64,000 nucleotides of DNA, taken from contig JAKTTT010000048.1 of assembly GCA_030581615.1 (NCBI GenBank), positions 1 to 64,000 of the forward strand. Direction: 5' to 3'. The notes beneath the pieces are model-generated. The model searched no databases and had not been told where the DNA came from. It worked only from the letters and a program-made list of their open reading frames with translations. How positions within the stretch are numbered: position 1 is the first letter of the stretch; each line of letters starts with the position of its first letter. The stretch is from Alloascoidea africana. Its lineage: Eukaryota > Ascomycota > Alloascoideomycetes > Alloascoideales > Alloascoideaceae. Position numbers and translations under genes: made by a program. Positions 62,113 to 64,000 of the stretch are shown in pieces.

Positions 62113-62532
62113 TGAAAGGGTCTTTACTTTTTGTTTCGTGTATGCCTTTGATTTACTACATTTCAGGATCCGGTTTTCTATGAGGTATTGGCTACTCCTA
62201 CTGTTCTCGCATTTAATCTGAGGTTGGAGAAACTACAAACGTGTAACATTTTTTTTATATTCTTATTTTTCATTAAAACAGTTCAATCCAGTCCAATGTA
62301 TATTCTAAAACAAGAGAGGTTATTAAGTACCGGTAGTACAATACATAGCATTAATTGAAAATGCAAAAGCTTCAAACAAAATAAAAGGGTATTAGAAAAA
62401 CTAGTAAACTCCTTGTTGAGCCAAAAAGAAAAAGATAAAAAAAAAAAAACTAAAAAAGCAACCACATCACCATCATTGTGAAAAAATCAAGAGAACCATA
62501 AAAGAAGAAAAAATTACAGGTTTTGTCTTGAA
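62113..62532. other. Convergent 3' spacer
   Basis: A- and T-rich spacer between TMS1 and the Whi5-like gene, with terminator-like tracts on both strands. No gene. Confidence 0.4.
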
Positions 62533-63957
62533 TTAGCTTTCAGCGTCTACTTCAAGATCCGTGTCCGTTTCACTGTCTGATATCGTCATGGAGCTATCTG
62601 ATTTGTTCCCATCTTTATTCCGATATGGACTCGTAAATGCGCGGCTGACGTTCGTATCTTCCGGTTCCTCTTTCACACGAACAAACCTCCCACGCCACGG
62701 AGAGCCAGGGCCTGAACTGGGACCCGAACCCGTGCCAATCAAAGTTGACAGAGACATTAGAGATTCCACGGCTTCGGATTCTATTTGGTCTCTCTGGTCG
62801 TGGCCCGGGGTCGGTGTTTGCGGCATGCTCCTTGCAAAGCCATACGGTGATGGTGGATGTCGAGCTTGAGCTCTTGCTGTGACGTTTGCCTGTGTTTGAG
62901 AGTGTCCTGGTTCTTGATCTTGTTGTCTAGGTAAATACTTTAGTTCAAACATGCTTTTCGCTTCTCGCAATGTAGCAGAGGAATAAACAGTGAAAGGTGT
63001 CTCCTGTTGAGCCTTTACAGGTGTCGTTGGACTTGGGAGCTGAGATTGTCCGATTCCACGCTCCGCGGAGCTGTCACGTATGATACTCTTGTCAGGGGAG
63101 GAAGGAAAAGTCGGTAGACGAGGTGGATAGCTTCTCTCTCGGTTTGTAGGAGAAAGAGCCAGAACATCCTGGAAACGCTGAGATGGTAAAGTGTCAAAGG
63201 GGAAAGGTCGAAGACGTGCTGGTCTTTTCGCTTGGTTGCCTTGCTGCTGGAAAGATTTTGAACGAGGGAGACCAAAATTTGGACTTGGTGGTCGATTTTG
63301 AGCAAAAGGCAAGGGCTGAAGACCAAGACCAAGACCAAGACCAAGTCTGCCGCGTGGAGAGCTGAGGGTGTTCCTATTATACTCGTCCTCCAGCTCGTCG
63401 ATAGACTTGTGCACCCATTCGTTGTCGACTTTGACCATGGCGTAGGTTAGACGGGTCTTGAGAGTTGAGGAAATCTTTCGAAACCGCTCTTTGTCGATGG
63501 GCACCGACAGCGGGAAAGGTTGGGCCAATCCTGCTGGAGTTGTGTGTCCAGCGGGCTCTGGGCTGGATAAAAACGGGGTTTCTGGGTCCTTCACGAGCCC
63601 TTCTGCGGTTCGCTTGGACCTGTTTGAGGGAGTCCACGGAAGCGAGGTCGTTTCCACAAACCGTGAAGGACTTGATGGAGTTGGCGTGGTTGAGACATTA
63701 TGCCGACAGACTTGCTCAGGCTCAAGCTCAGGCTCAAGCTCAGGCTCGGGAGAAGATGACGATTGCTCAGCGGCTTTCCCCTGCGACGGAGCACTTTCGC
63801 TCTGAAACGCCGATTCCGTCCGGCTGGGGGTCGTCGCAGGTGGCGATCGGGCCCCGGAGTCGGAGGACTGGCCTGGATGGAGCTCTTCGTCCTGTTGCTG
63901 CCGATGGCGTCGCATGGGAATCCGGTGCATCCCCATATCACTGATGCTCGCGCTCAT
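62533..63957 (-). CDS. Whi5/Nrm1-like G1/S transcriptional repressor
   Basis: 474 residues from ATG63957. Nearly all disordered (S/P/Q-rich) except a ~35-residue GTB-type motif near 165-200: ISSTLKTRLTYAMVKVDNEW, then HKSIDELE. This is the Whi5/Nrm1 signature that binds SBF/MBF. Many S/T-P sites (PSSPSRF, TPSNRSK, SPTNRE, PTTPVK) suit CDK control. Tandem dipeptide repeats (EPELEPELEPE; LGLGLGLGL) come from hexanucleotide repeats. The C terminus is acidic (DSETDTDLEVDAES). Whether it acts as Whi5 (SBF, size control) or Nrm1 (MBF, exit from S) cannot be told from sequence. Its promoter lies mostly beyond the window end. Confidence 0.8.
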   Translation of the reverse strand: MSASISDMGMHRIPMRRHRQQQDEELHPGQSSDSGARSPPATTPSRTESAFQSESAPSQGKAAEQSSSSPEPELEPELEPEQVCRHNVSTTPTPSSPSRFVETTSLPWTPSNRSKRTAEGLVKDPETPFLSSPEPAGHTTPAGLAQPFPLSVPIDKERFRKISSTLKTRLTYAMVKVDNEWVHKSIDELEDEYNRNTLSSPRGRLGLGLGLGLQPLPFAQNRPPSPNFGLPRSKSFQQQGNQAKRPARLRPFPFDTLPSQRFQDVLALSPTNRERSYPPRLPTFPSSPDKSIIRDSSAERGIGQSQLPSPTTPVKAQQETPFTVYSSATLREAKSMFELKYLPRQQDQEPGHSQTQANVTARAQARHPPSPYGFARSMPQTPTPGHDQRDQIESEAVESLMSLSTLIGTGSGPSSGPGSPWRGRFVRVKEEPEDTNVSRAFTSPYRNKDGNKSDSSMTISDSETDTDLEVDAES

Positions 63958-64000
63958 GTTCGCATGAACTGCCTATGCTGCTTCTACAGAAAGAGACGAT

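Overview
The window is nuclear DNA from a budding yeast (Saccharomycotina). About 26 protein genes can be modelled, most with clear yeast orthologues (KAP123, CDC27, TRZ1, GYP1, RPF2, NUP133, DAD2, CDC21, RPL17, ARO2, HAP5, SNX3/GRD19, APN2, VPS10/PEP1, ARP10, TMS1). There is one intron-bearing tRNA-Ser(GCU). CTG reads as leucine at conserved positions of RPL17, so this is not the CUG-Ser clade. I read 20 short spliceosomal introns (46-143 nt; GTAAGT/GTGAGT/GTATGN donors, CTAAC/CTAAT branch sites) in 11 genes, far more than in Saccharomyces. A HomolD box lies in front of RPL17. Both point to an early-branching, intron-retaining yeast lineage (Dipodascales-like is a guess).

Layout. 1-5 kb: tRNA-Ser, a membrane-anchored SDR protein and an unrecognised gene. 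5-18 kb: KAP123, an APSES (Mbp1/Swi4-type) cell-cycle factor, a very GC-rich nonaspanin (TM9) gene, and CDC27. 18.3-23.3 kb: a transposon graveyard of inverted LTR-element fossils, with a 1.4-kb Fot1/pogo-type DNA transposon inserted in it. This transposon has kept its DNA-binding and zinc-knuckle ends in one ORF but has lost the catalytic DDE core. 24.6-44.9 kb: BOI (SH3-SAM-PH), TRZ1, GYP1, RPF2, NUP133, DAD2, CDC21, RPL17, a SWI3/RSC8-type subunit and ARO2. 45-46.6 kb: gene-poor, with unexplained open stretches. 46.6-55.2 kb: HAP5, SNX3, APN2, VPS10. 55.2-64 kb: an unrecognised acidic gene with an apparent internal duplication, an uncertain ORF, an SCOC/Slo1-like gene, ARP10, TMS1 and a Whi5/Nrm1-like repressor.

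How the genes work together. The window links a G1/S transcription factor (9.5-12.8 kb), a Whi5/Nrm1-type repressor of that factor class (62.5-64 kb) and a classic target, CDC21, with overlapping MCB (ACGCGT) sites 59-69 bp before its start codon. SNX3, VPS10, GYP1, the nonaspanin and the SCOC-like protein all act in Golgi/endosome traffic, but they are dispersed and do not form an operon-like unit. RPL17 and RPF2 show ribosome-related promoter motifs (HomolD; PAC plus RRPE-like).

Gene models with introns were built by hand from reading frame, splice motifs and remembered family alignments. No search was run.
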